NCBI GenBank assembly: GCA_023262365.1
Contig: JALRBF010000314.1
Coordinates: forward strand, 1-5,840
From: Burkholderiaceae bacterium
Lineage (GTDB): Bacteria; Pseudomonadota; Gammaproteobacteria; Burkholderiales; Burkholderiaceae_C
Length of the DNA: 5,840 bases
Direction of reading: 5' to 3'
In this document: positions 1-5,049 of the stretch, in pieces
Layout: every line of letters starts with the position of its first letter
Position numbering within the stretch: position 1 is the stretch's first letter
Position numbers and translations under genes: made by a program
Notes under the pieces: model-generated
Seen by the model: only the letters and a program-made list of their open reading frames with translations
Databases searched by the model: none
Told to the model about the DNA's origin: nothing

Positions 1-341
1 GACGAGATCCTCGCCCGGATCACGCCGACCGCAGACTACGCCGACCTCGAGGGCGTCGACTTCGTGGTCGAAGCCGTCTTCGAGTCGGTCAAGCTCAAGC
101 ACGACGTCTTCGGCGAGATCGAGAAGGTCGTCGAGCCCGACGCGCTGCTCGGCTCCAACACGTCGACGCTGCCCATCACGAGTCTGGCCGAGGGCGTGGA
201 GCGTCCCGAGGACTTCATCGGCATCCACTTCTTCTCCCCGGTCGACAAGATGCCGCTGGTGGAGATCATCGCCGGTGAGAAGACCGACGACGCCGCCATC
301 GCCGGTGCGCTCGACTACGTCCAGCAGATCCGCAAGACGCC
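1..341 (+). CDS. 3-hydroxyacyl-CoA dehydrogenase (FadB-type), internal fragment, actinobacterial style
   Basis: The frame is open from base 1 and codes for about 113 residues from the NAD-binding domain of the 3-hydroxyacyl-CoA dehydrogenase family. This enzyme oxidises 3-hydroxyacyl-CoA to 3-ketoacyl-CoA with NAD+ in beta-oxidation. Visible landmarks are [10 protein letters not shown], the [10 protein letters not shown] segment (residues 51-60) and [17 protein letters not shown] (74-90). His76 and Glu88 have the 12-residue spacing of the family's catalytic His-Glu pair. The N-terminal Rossmann glycine motif, and any hydratase domain, would lie before the window. The match ends at IRKTP (residues 110-114), where the family normally continues with a hydrophobic strand. 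Instead the sequence becomes argB in another frame, and reading on reaches a TAG at 397-399. Only about 6 of 113 codons end in A or T, unlike everything downstream. Family assignment is firm; whether it is a stand-alone dehydrogenase or part of a multifunctional FadB/FadJ protein cannot be decided. Confidence 0.88.
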
Positions 342-342
342 A
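336..342. other. Probable chimeric join between two genomes
   Basis: The dehydrogenase reads correctly through the ACG codon at 337-339 and the first bases of the next codon. The ArgB frame reads plausibly back to GAC GCC AGC (336-344). The bases gacgcc (336-341) could therefore come from either parent, giving a microhomology of about 5-6 bp. Codon usage, frame and gene content all change here, and both genes are truncated at this one point. This is the signature of a chimeric clone, read or assembly. Illegitimate recombination in a living cell is possible but less likely. Confidence 0.8.
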
Positions 343-788
343 GCAAAACGCACGATGTGGGCCAGGTGGGCGACATCACTGGTATTGACCCGCGCGTAGT
401 GCAGGTGTTGCAAAACGATGCGTTTATTCCGGTGGTCAGCCCAATCGGCTTTGGCGCAGACAACGCCAGCTACAACATCAACGCCGATGTGGTGGCCAGC
501 AAGCTCGCCACGGTCTTGGGCGCCGAAAAACTGCTGTTGCTGACCAACACCCCCGGGGTGCTCAACAAGAATGGCGAATTGCTCACCAACCTAAGCGCAC
601 GTGAAATCGACGACTTGTTTGCTGACGGTACGCTCTCGGGGGGTATGCTGCCCAAAATTGCCGGCGCGCTGGACGCCGCGCGCAGCGGCGTGAACTCGGT
701 GCACATCATCGACGGCCGTGTGCCGCACGCCATGCTGCTGGAGATTTTGACCAACGAGCCGTTTGGCACCATGATTCGTTCTCACTGA
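336..788 (+). CDS. argB: Acetylglutamate kinase, C-terminal half (5' truncated)
   Basis: ArgB phosphorylates N-acetyl-L-glutamate with ATP in the second step of arginine biosynthesis, in the cytoplasm. About 150 residues remain of a protein that is usually near 295-300, so roughly the first half is missing. Recognisable segments are [60 protein letters not shown] and [17 protein letters not shown]. The catalytic or ATP-site residues known in E. coli (Asn158, Asp162, Lys217) correspond to codons at 474-476, 486-488 and 654-656, so the retained part looks intact. It ends at TGA 786-788. A GTG at 357 could be called as a start by software, but it lies inside a conserved segment and is not the true start. 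The gap to slmA is short, and argB followed by slmA is a known arrangement in Burkholderiales. Third positions are far less G/C-biased than in the fragment to its left. Confidence 0.93.
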   Translation, partial: DASKTHDVGQVGDITGIDPRVVQVLQNDAFIPVVSPIGFGADNASYNINADVVASKLATVLGAEKLLLLTNTPGVLNKNGELLTNLSAREIDDLFADGTLSGGMLPKIAGALDAARSGVNSVHIIDGRVPHAMLLEILTNEPFGTMIRSH

Positions 789-837
789 CCGCGCGTTGGC
801 GTCCAGCCCCGATCCCTTTTTTAACCGTTTATCTGCC

Positions 838-1503
838 ATGTCTGAACCTTCTGCCACCCCCCCATCCGAGACGCCAGCGCTCAGCGCGCGGCGCCCGCGT
901 GCCAAGCCCGGCGAGCGTCGCATGCAGGTGCTGCAAGCCCTGGCCGACATGCTGCAGCAACCGGCTGGTGAAAAAATCACCACCGCGGCGTTGGCCAAAC
1001 GATTGCAAGTAAGCGAAGCGGCGTTGTACCGCCACTTTGCCAGCAAAGCGCAAATGCTTGAGGGCTTGCTCGACTTCATTGAAGACAGCCTGCTGGGCCT
1101 GGCGCATCAGGTGCAGGCGCGCGAGACCCAGCCGCAGCGGCGATGTGCGCGCATGGCGCAACTGATTTTGGAGTTTGCCGCCACCAACCCAGGCATGGCC
1201 CGTGTGATGGTGGGCGACGCCTTGCTGCACGAGCACGAGCGGCTTCAGGCCCGGGTGACGCTGATGTTTGACAAACTCGAGGCCTTGATGCGCCAAGAGT
1301 GGCGCGACCACGCCCAGACCCAGCGCCACCCCAGCCCCACGGCAGAGGCCAACCTGCGCAGTGCGGGCTTAATGGCTTGGGTGCAGGGGCGTTTGTTGCG
1401 CTTTTGTCGCAGCGGCTTTAAGCGCAGCCCGGTGGAGGGCGTTGACGAGACGCTGCGTTGGCTGGTGGACGGGCCGGGCGATGCCTCGGGCGGTGCGGCA
1501 TGA
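838..1503 (+). CDS. slmA: Nucleoid occlusion factor SlmA (TetR family)
   Basis: SlmA binds specific chromosomal sites and, when DNA-bound, blocks FtsZ ring assembly over the nucleoid. The 221-residue product matches the family along its length. An N-terminal helix-turn-helix (about residues 47-67, ITTAALAKRLQVSEAALYRHF) is followed by ASKAQMLEGLLDFIEDSL, then NPGMARVMVGDALLHEHERLQAR (about 117-139), and near the C-terminus LLRFCRSGFKRSP. These are the positions I recall as most similar between E. coli SlmA and beta-proteobacterial homologues. The first ~25 residues form a Ser/Pro/Arg-rich extension of low complexity. I chose ATG 838; a TTG at 796 would add 14 residues, and neither has a good Shine-Dalgarno sequence. 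The last bases overlap the next start as ATGA, suggesting coupled translation. A generic TetR regulator is the alternative, but the FIEDSL and RSGFK-type motifs and the argB neighbour favour SlmA. Confidence 0.85.
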   Translation: MSEPSATPPSETPALSARRPRAKPGERRMQVLQALADMLQQPAGEKITTAALAKRLQVSEAALYRHFASKAQMLEGLLDFIEDSLLGLAHQVQARETQPQRRCARMAQLILEFAATNPGMARVMVGDALLHEHERLQARVTLMFDKLEALMRQEWRDHAQTQRHPSPTAEANLRSAGLMAWVQGRLLRFCRSGFKRSPVEGVDETLRWLVDGPGDASGGAA

Positions 1504-2252
1504 GCGCCGATGCCGCCGAGGTGCTCACCCACCTCGAAGACGGGGTGCTCACCCTCACGCTTAACCGTGCGGCACGCAAAAACGCCCTGACCGAGGCGAT
1601 GTACCGCACGCTGGCCGACCAGTTGCAAGCCGCGGACAAACGCGACGACGTGCGCGTGGTGCTGCTGCAAGGTCAGCCTCAGGTGTTCAGCGCCGGCAAC
1701 GACGTGAACGATTTTTTGCAGCGCCCGCCCAACCACCCACAGGCCCCGGTGTTTGACTTTTTGCGCGCATTGGCCACCTTGGCCAAGCCCTTGCTGGCCA
1801 GCCCGTGCGGCCCCGCGGTGGGCATTGGCACCACCATGTTGTTGCATTGCGATTTGGTGTTTGCCGGGGACAACGCCTTGTTCTCCATGCCCTTTGTGAA
1901 CTTGGGCTTGTGCCCGGAAGCGGCCTCCAGTTTGCTGTTGCCCCGGCTCATGGGGCATCAGCGTGCCAGCGAGGTGTTGCTGCTGGGTGAGCCCTTTGGC
2001 GCCGAGGCGGCGCTGGAGGTGGGCCTGGTGAACCGGGTGCTGCCGCCAACCGAAGTTGGTGCCTACGCCCAAACCCAGGCCAAGCGCCTCGCCGGCAAGC
2101 CGGTGGCGTCGGTGTTGGCGACCAAGCGGTTGCTTAAAGGCCAAACCGAGGCGGTGTTGCAACGCATGGACGAGGAAGCTGCGCTGTTTGGCCGCATGCT
2201 TACCGAACCCGCCGCACGCGAGGCGTTTGCCGCCTTTTTGGGAAAGGCCTAG
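1500..2252 (+). CDS. Crotonase-family enoyl-CoA hydratase/isomerase, isomerase-like active site
   Basis: This 250-residue protein is a full-length crotonase, acting on acyl-CoA thioesters in fatty-acid or related acid breakdown. The two oxyanion-hole regions are visible as FSAGNDVNDF (63-72) and GPAVGIGTT (104-112). The first catalytic Glu of classical hydratases (rat Glu144) falls in the MPFVNLG segment, where there is no acid. Instead Glu140 sits in CPEAASSLLLPRLMG, the place and context of the single catalytic glutamate of ECI2/PECI-type delta3,delta2-enoyl-CoA isomerases (SPEGCSS in the human enzyme, from memory). An isomerase role, moving cis/trans-3-enoyl-CoA to trans-2, is therefore more likely than hydration, though databases often label such proteins 'enoyl-CoA hydratase'. 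ATG 1500 overlaps the slmA stop (ATGA), and the family N-terminus fits this start; an in-frame start at 1458 would add 14 unrelated residues. Ends with TAG 2250-2252, convergent with a thioesterase gene. Confidence 0.87.
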   Translation: MSADAAEVLTHLEDGVLTLTLNRAARKNALTEAMYRTLADQLQAADKRDDVRVVLLQGQPQVFSAGNDVNDFLQRPPNHPQAPVFDFLRALATLAKPLLASPCGPAVGIGTTMLLHCDLVFAGDNALFSMPFVNLGLCPEAASSLLLPRLMGHQRASEVLLLGEPFGAEAALEVGLVNRVLPPTEVGAYAQTQAKRLAGKPVASVLATKRLLKGQTEAVLQRMDEEAALFGRMLTEPAAREAFAAFLGKA

Positions 2253-2270
2253 TGCGGCGCCGGCTAGGCC
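2246..2270. terminator. Inverted repeat between convergent genes holding both stop codons
   Basis: GGCCTAG (2246-2252) and CTAGGCC (2264-2270) are perfect 7-bp inverted arms around an 11-base loop that itself contains the palindrome CGGCGCCG (2255-2262). The TAG ending the crotonase (2250-2252) lies in the left arm and the TAG ending the minus-strand thioesterase (2266-2264) lies in the right arm, so the two stops pair with each other. There is no convincing T-run after the hairpin on the plus strand and only TTTCCC on the minus strand. A bidirectional terminator is plausible but not proven. Confidence 0.4.
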
Positions 2271-2749
2271 ACGATGTAGGTGCCGTTGCCAGTGGCCAGC
2301 AACGTGCCGTCCTCCATGCCAAAGCGCATGGCGGTTGAGGCCACGCGCGAGCCCAGGCGCAGCACCTCAGCGTGCATCACAAACTGCGGGGCAATTGCTG
2401 GCCTGAGGTAATCCACCCGCAAGTCAATCGTGCCCAAGCGTGTAAAGCGCTGCAGCCGCTGCGCGGGCGGCTCGTTCATGTGGCGCGCGCCAATGGCCGC
2501 CAGCACCGCCAGCCCGCCCAGGGCGTCTAGCGAGGCGCTGATGACCCCGCCGTGCAGCCGGTTGTACGTGGGGTGCCCCACCAGGTCGGGGCGCATGCGC
2601 AGCGTGGCGCGCACTTGCTGCGCGCCTAAGTCGGCGATGTGAATCCCAAGCAGCTGATTAAAGGTGATGTGCTCTTCAAAAAGCACACGCAAGCCTTCGA
2701 TGAATTCGGGCTCAAAATCCACCGCCCCGCCCTTGGTTGGGGCGCTCAC
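2264..2749 (-). CDS. Hotdog-fold acyl-CoA thioesterase, YigI/PaaI-like
   Basis: The product has 161 residues, typical of a single hotdog domain, and would hydrolyse an acyl-CoA to free acid and CoA in the cytoplasm. The key segment is YNRLHGGVISASLDALGG (62-79): the HGG turn (66-68) followed by a central helix carrying Asp75, which fits the catalytic acid position of PaaI/YigI-like enzymes. Further support comes from LRVDYLRPA and the closing beta strand LLATGNGTYIV. The N-terminal LFEEHITFNQLLGI stretch resembles the YigI subfamily, which acts on medium- and long-chain acyl-CoA in E. coli. The start is GTG at 2749-2747, overlapping the stop of the upstream thioesterase as GTGA, so the two are very probably co-translated. 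No Shine-Dalgarno is obvious. The true substrate cannot be read from sequence. Confidence 0.85.
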   Translation of the reverse strand: MSAPTKGGAVDFEPEFIEGLRVLFEEHITFNQLLGIHIADLGAQQVRATLRMRPDLVGHPTYNRLHGGVISASLDALGGLAVLAAIGARHMNEPPAQRLQRFTRLGTIDLRVDYLRPAIAPQFVMHAEVLRLGSRVASTAMRFGMEDGTLLATGNGTYIVA

Positions 2750-3153
2750 GCGCAGCCGTCCTTGGCAATGGCGCGTGGTCGGCCCTTGGCATCGATGGCC
2801 ACGTAGGTGAGCGTGGCCTCGGTGACTTTGAGGTATTGCCCCTGCAGGTCAAGCCGCTCGGCCCACACCTCCACGGCGGCGCTCACCGAGGTGGTGCCCA
2901 CCCGGGTGATGCGCGAATAAAACGACAGGATGTCACCCACCCGCACCGGTTGCTTAAAAACGAACTCGTTCACCGCCACCGTGGCGACTCGGCCACCAAC
3001 TCGGCGCACCGGCAACACGGCCCCAGCCAAGTCCACCTGCGCCATCACCCAGCCGCCAAAAATGTCGCCGTTGGCGTTGCAATCGGCGGGCATGGGAATG
3101 ACTTTGAGTACCAGCTCTTGATCGGTGGGCAAAGCGGCGGCGTGGGCGGTCAT
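2746..3153 (-). CDS. yciA: Acyl-CoA thioesterase, YciA type
   Basis: This 135-residue hotdog protein closely resembles YciA, a broad-range acyl-CoA thioesterase that forms a hexamer and hydrolyses short to long acyl-CoAs. The diagnostic run is MPADCNANGDIFGGWVMAQVD (21-41), with Asp41 matching the catalytic aspartate known in Haemophilus YciA. It is followed by FVFKQPVRVGD, GTTSVSAAVEVWAE and KVTEATLTYVAIDAKGRPR, all in the family order. I chose ATG 3153, which leaves the usual short leader before the first strand. An in-frame ATG at 3192 would add MINCLYCACLPTA, a Cys-rich stretch not seen in the family that would run almost into the divergent gene, so I judge it non-coding. It is the first gene of a two-gene minus-strand unit, overlapping the next thioesterase by 4 bases (GTGA). 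Confidence 0.9.
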   Translation of the reverse strand: MTAHAAALPTDQELVLKVIPMPADCNANGDIFGGWVMAQVDLAGAVLPVRRVGGRVATVAVNEFVFKQPVRVGDILSFYSRITRVGTTSVSAAVEVWAERLDLQGQYLKVTEATLTYVAIDAKGRPRAIAKDGCA

Positions 3154-3198
3154 GGCGGTTGGCAAACAGGCACAATACAAACAATTAATCATTACACC
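3154..3198. promoter_or_regulatory. Divergent promoter region, yciA / ABC exporter
   Basis: This 45-base gap between divergent start codons is much richer in A/T than its surroundings (caatacaaacaattaatc at 3173-3190) and must hold or border promoters for both directions. On the plus strand a TTGGCA at 3159-3164 could be a -35, with A/T-rich bases at 3182-3190 as a poor -10; transcription would then start within a few bases of ATG 3199. On the minus strand TATTGT (3177-3172) is a possible -10 without a clear -35. No Shine-Dalgarno is visible before either start. The existence of promoters is inferred from layout; the exact boxes are guesses. Confidence 0.35.
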
Positions 3199-5046
3199 AT
3201 GCGCGCGCTCTCCTCATCGTCCTCACCCTTGCCAGCCAGCGCGGCCACGTCGCGCTCCGACTGGGGCGCGCTGCGCCGCTTGCTGCCCTATTTGTGGCAA
3301 TACCGCTGGCGCGTGGGCGTGGCGCTGGCGTTCATGGTCGCGGCCAAGTCGGCCAACGTGGGCGTACCGGTGCTGCTCAAGCACCTGATTGACGCCATGA
3401 GCCTGCCGCCCAACAGCATGCAAGCCCTTTGGGTGGTGCCCGCAGGGTTGTTGCTGGCCTATGGGTTGCTGCGCTTTAGCACCACGTTGTTTACCGAGCT
3501 GCGTGAACTGGTGTTTGCCAAAGCCACCGAGGGCGCGACGCGGCACATCGCGCTGCAGGTCTTTGAGCACTTGCACGGCTTGTCGCTGCGCTTTCACCTG
3601 GATCGGCAAACGGGTGGGTTGACGCGTGACATCGAGCGCGGCACGCGCGGCGTGCAGTCGCTGATTTCGTTTTCGCTCTACAGCATCTTCCCCACCTTGA
3701 TTGAGGTTGCGCTGGTGTTGGGCATTTTGGGTTGGAACTTTGACCAAGGCTATGTGTGGATCACGCTGACGGCGCTGATCGCCTATGGCACTTGGACGGT
3801 CAAAGTCACCGAGTGGCGCACGCACTTTCGCCGCGAGATGAACCGCTTGGACTCCGACGCCAACAGCCAAGCGATTGATTCGCTGATCAATTACGAGACG
3901 GTCAAATACTTCAACAACGAGCGATTTGAAGCCGAGCGTTACGACCGGGGTTTGGAGGCCTTGCGACTGGCGCGCATCAAAAGCCAGTCGTCCTTGAGTT
4001 TGCTCAACGCGGGTCAGCAACTGATCATCGCCACCGCCTTGGTGTTGATGTTGTGGCGCGCCACGCAAGGCGTGGCCAATGGCAGCCTGAGCCTGGGTGA
4101 CTTGGTCATGGTCAACGGTTTCATGATTCAGCTCTACATCCCGCTGGGTTTTTTGGGCACGCTGTACCGCGAGATCAAGCAAAACCTGACCGACTTGGAC
4201 CGCATGTTCACCTTGATGGACAGGCCGCAAGAGGTGCGCGACGCCCAGGGCGCGCAGCCCTTGCGCCTGAGTGCCCAGCCGCACTTGCGCTTCGAGGGCG
4301 TGCGCTTTGCTTACGACCCGGATCGCGAGGTGCTGCATGGCTTGGACTTTGAGGTACCACCCGGGCACACGGTGGCGGTGGTCGGGCCGTCGGGCTCGGG
4401 CAAGTCGACGCTGGCGCGTTTGCTTTACCGTTTTTACGACGTCAGCGAGGGCCGCATCACCATCGACGGTCAAGACCTGCGCGAGGTCACGCAAGACAGC
4501 GTGCGCCAGGCGATTGGCATCGTGCCGCAAGACACGGTCTTGTTCAACAACACCGTGGCCTACAACATCCGCTACGGGCGGCCCGAAGCCAGCGACGAAG
4601 CGGTTTACGCTGCCGCGCGGGCGGCGCGCATCCACGACTTTGTCTCGGCTTTGCCCAAGGGTTACGAGACCATGGTGGGCGAGCGTGGCTTGAAACTGTC
4701 GGGCGGCGAAAAACAACGGGTGGCCATTGCGCGCACGCTGCTCAAAAACCCAGCCATCGTCATCTTTGACGAGGCGACTTCGGCGCTGGATTCGGCCAAC
4801 GAGCGCGCCATCCAAAGCGAAATCCGCACCGCGTCGGTGGGCAAAACGACCTTGGTGGTCGCGCACCGTTTGTCCACCATCGTGCACGCGCATGAGATTT
4901 TGGTCATGGACAGTGGTCGCATCGTGGAGCGGGGCACCCACGCGGCCTTGCTGGCTGCGGGTGGACGTTACGCCGAGATGTGGGCCATGCAACAACAGCA
5001 GCCCGAGCAGGCGCCCAAAACGCAGGCGCCAGAACAACAGGAGTGA
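3199..5046 (+). CDS. Atm1/ABCB7-type ABC exporter (fused membrane and ATPase domains)
   Basis: This 615-residue half-transporter would work as a homodimer in the inner membrane, exporting glutathione-related compounds (oxidised glutathione, metal or electrophile conjugates) by analogy with bacterial and mitochondrial Atm1. Residues ~25-330 are the membrane domain, with hydrophobic segments near 36-62, 77-98, 157-178, 184-200, 272-286 and 302-320. The segment NYETVKYFNNERFEAERYD (231-249) is characteristic of the Atm1/HMT1 subfamily. Arg207, Arg211, the NAGQQ stretch (270-274) and Arg324 sit about where NaAtm1 contacts glutathione (from memory, offset by about one). The ATPase domain has Walker A GPSGSGKST (396-404), Q-loop Gln444, signature LSGGEKQR (500-507), Walker B with Asp524/Glu525 and H-loop His556, so it looks fully active. 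A Gln/Pro-rich tail ends the protein (597-615). I chose ATG 3199; the frame stays open further upstream but runs antisense through yciA. A HypT-like regulator follows after 3 bases. Confidence 0.92.
   Translation: MRALSSSSSPLPASAATSRSDWGALRRLLPYLWQYRWRVGVALAFMVAAKSANVGVPVLLKHLIDAMSLPPNSMQALWVVPAGLLLAYGLLRFSTTLFTELRELVFAKATEGATRHIALQVFEHLHGLSLRFHLDRQTGGLTRDIERGTRGVQSLISFSLYSIFPTLIEVALVLGILGWNFDQGYVWITLTALIAYGTWTVKVTEWRTHFRREMNRLDSDANSQAIDSLINYETVKYFNNERFEAERYDRGLEALRLARIKSQSSLSLLNAGQQLIIATALVLMLWRATQGVANGSLSLGDLVMVNGFMIQLYIPLGFLGTLYREIKQNLTDLDRMFTLMDRPQEVRDAQGAQPLRLSAQPHLRFEGVRFAYDPDREVLHGLDFEVPPGHTVAVVGPSGSGKSTLARLLYRFYDVSEGRITIDGQDLREVTQDSVRQAIGIVPQDTVLFNNTVAYNIRYGRPEASDEAVYAAARAARIHDFVSALPKGYETMVGERGLKLSGGEKQRVAIARTLLKNPAIVIFDEATSALDSANERAIQSEIRTASVGKTTLVVAHRLSTIVHAHEILVMDSGRIVERGTHAALLAAGGRYAEMWAMQQQQPEQAPKTQAPEQQE
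5039..5043 (+). promoter_or_regulatory. Shine-Dalgarno of the LysR gene, inside the exporter gene
   Basis: AGGAG lies six bases before ATG 5050 and within the last codons of the exporter (stop 5044-5046). It is the only strong ribosome-binding site in the window. It fixes the start of the regulator and supports one transcript for the two genes. Confidence 0.8.
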
Positions 5047-5049
5047 GCG

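Noticed and set aside
357..788. A short complete gene starting at GTG 357
   Set aside because: The GTG is the valine of the conserved HDVGQVGDI segment of ArgB; the true start is lost at the join, so this is a truncated argB.
789..837. Terminator or promoter between argB and slmA
   Set aside because: There is a T-run (817-822) but no stable hairpin before it, and no clear -35/-10 pair; read-through from argB is the simpler view.
1245..2162. Minus-strand open frame of about 305 codons opposite slmA and the crotonase
   Set aside because: It has low-complexity Gln/His/Arg composition, crosses the boundary of two firm plus-strand genes and has no recognisable motif.
3154..3192. Longer YciA starting at ATG 3192 with a Cys-rich leader
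   Set aside because: The extra 13 residues have no match to the family and would leave only 6 bases to the divergent start, removing any room for promoters.
2737..3198. In-frame upstream extension of the ABC exporter frame (about 154 codons)
   Set aside because: It lies antisense to the well-conserved yciA gene and resembles no membrane-protein leader; the recognisable exporter starts at ATG 3199.
4987..5043. CAA/CAG-rich stretch at the exporter's end as a DNA repeat
   Set aside because: It is an irregular Gln/Pro-rich protein tail, not a regular tandem repeat.
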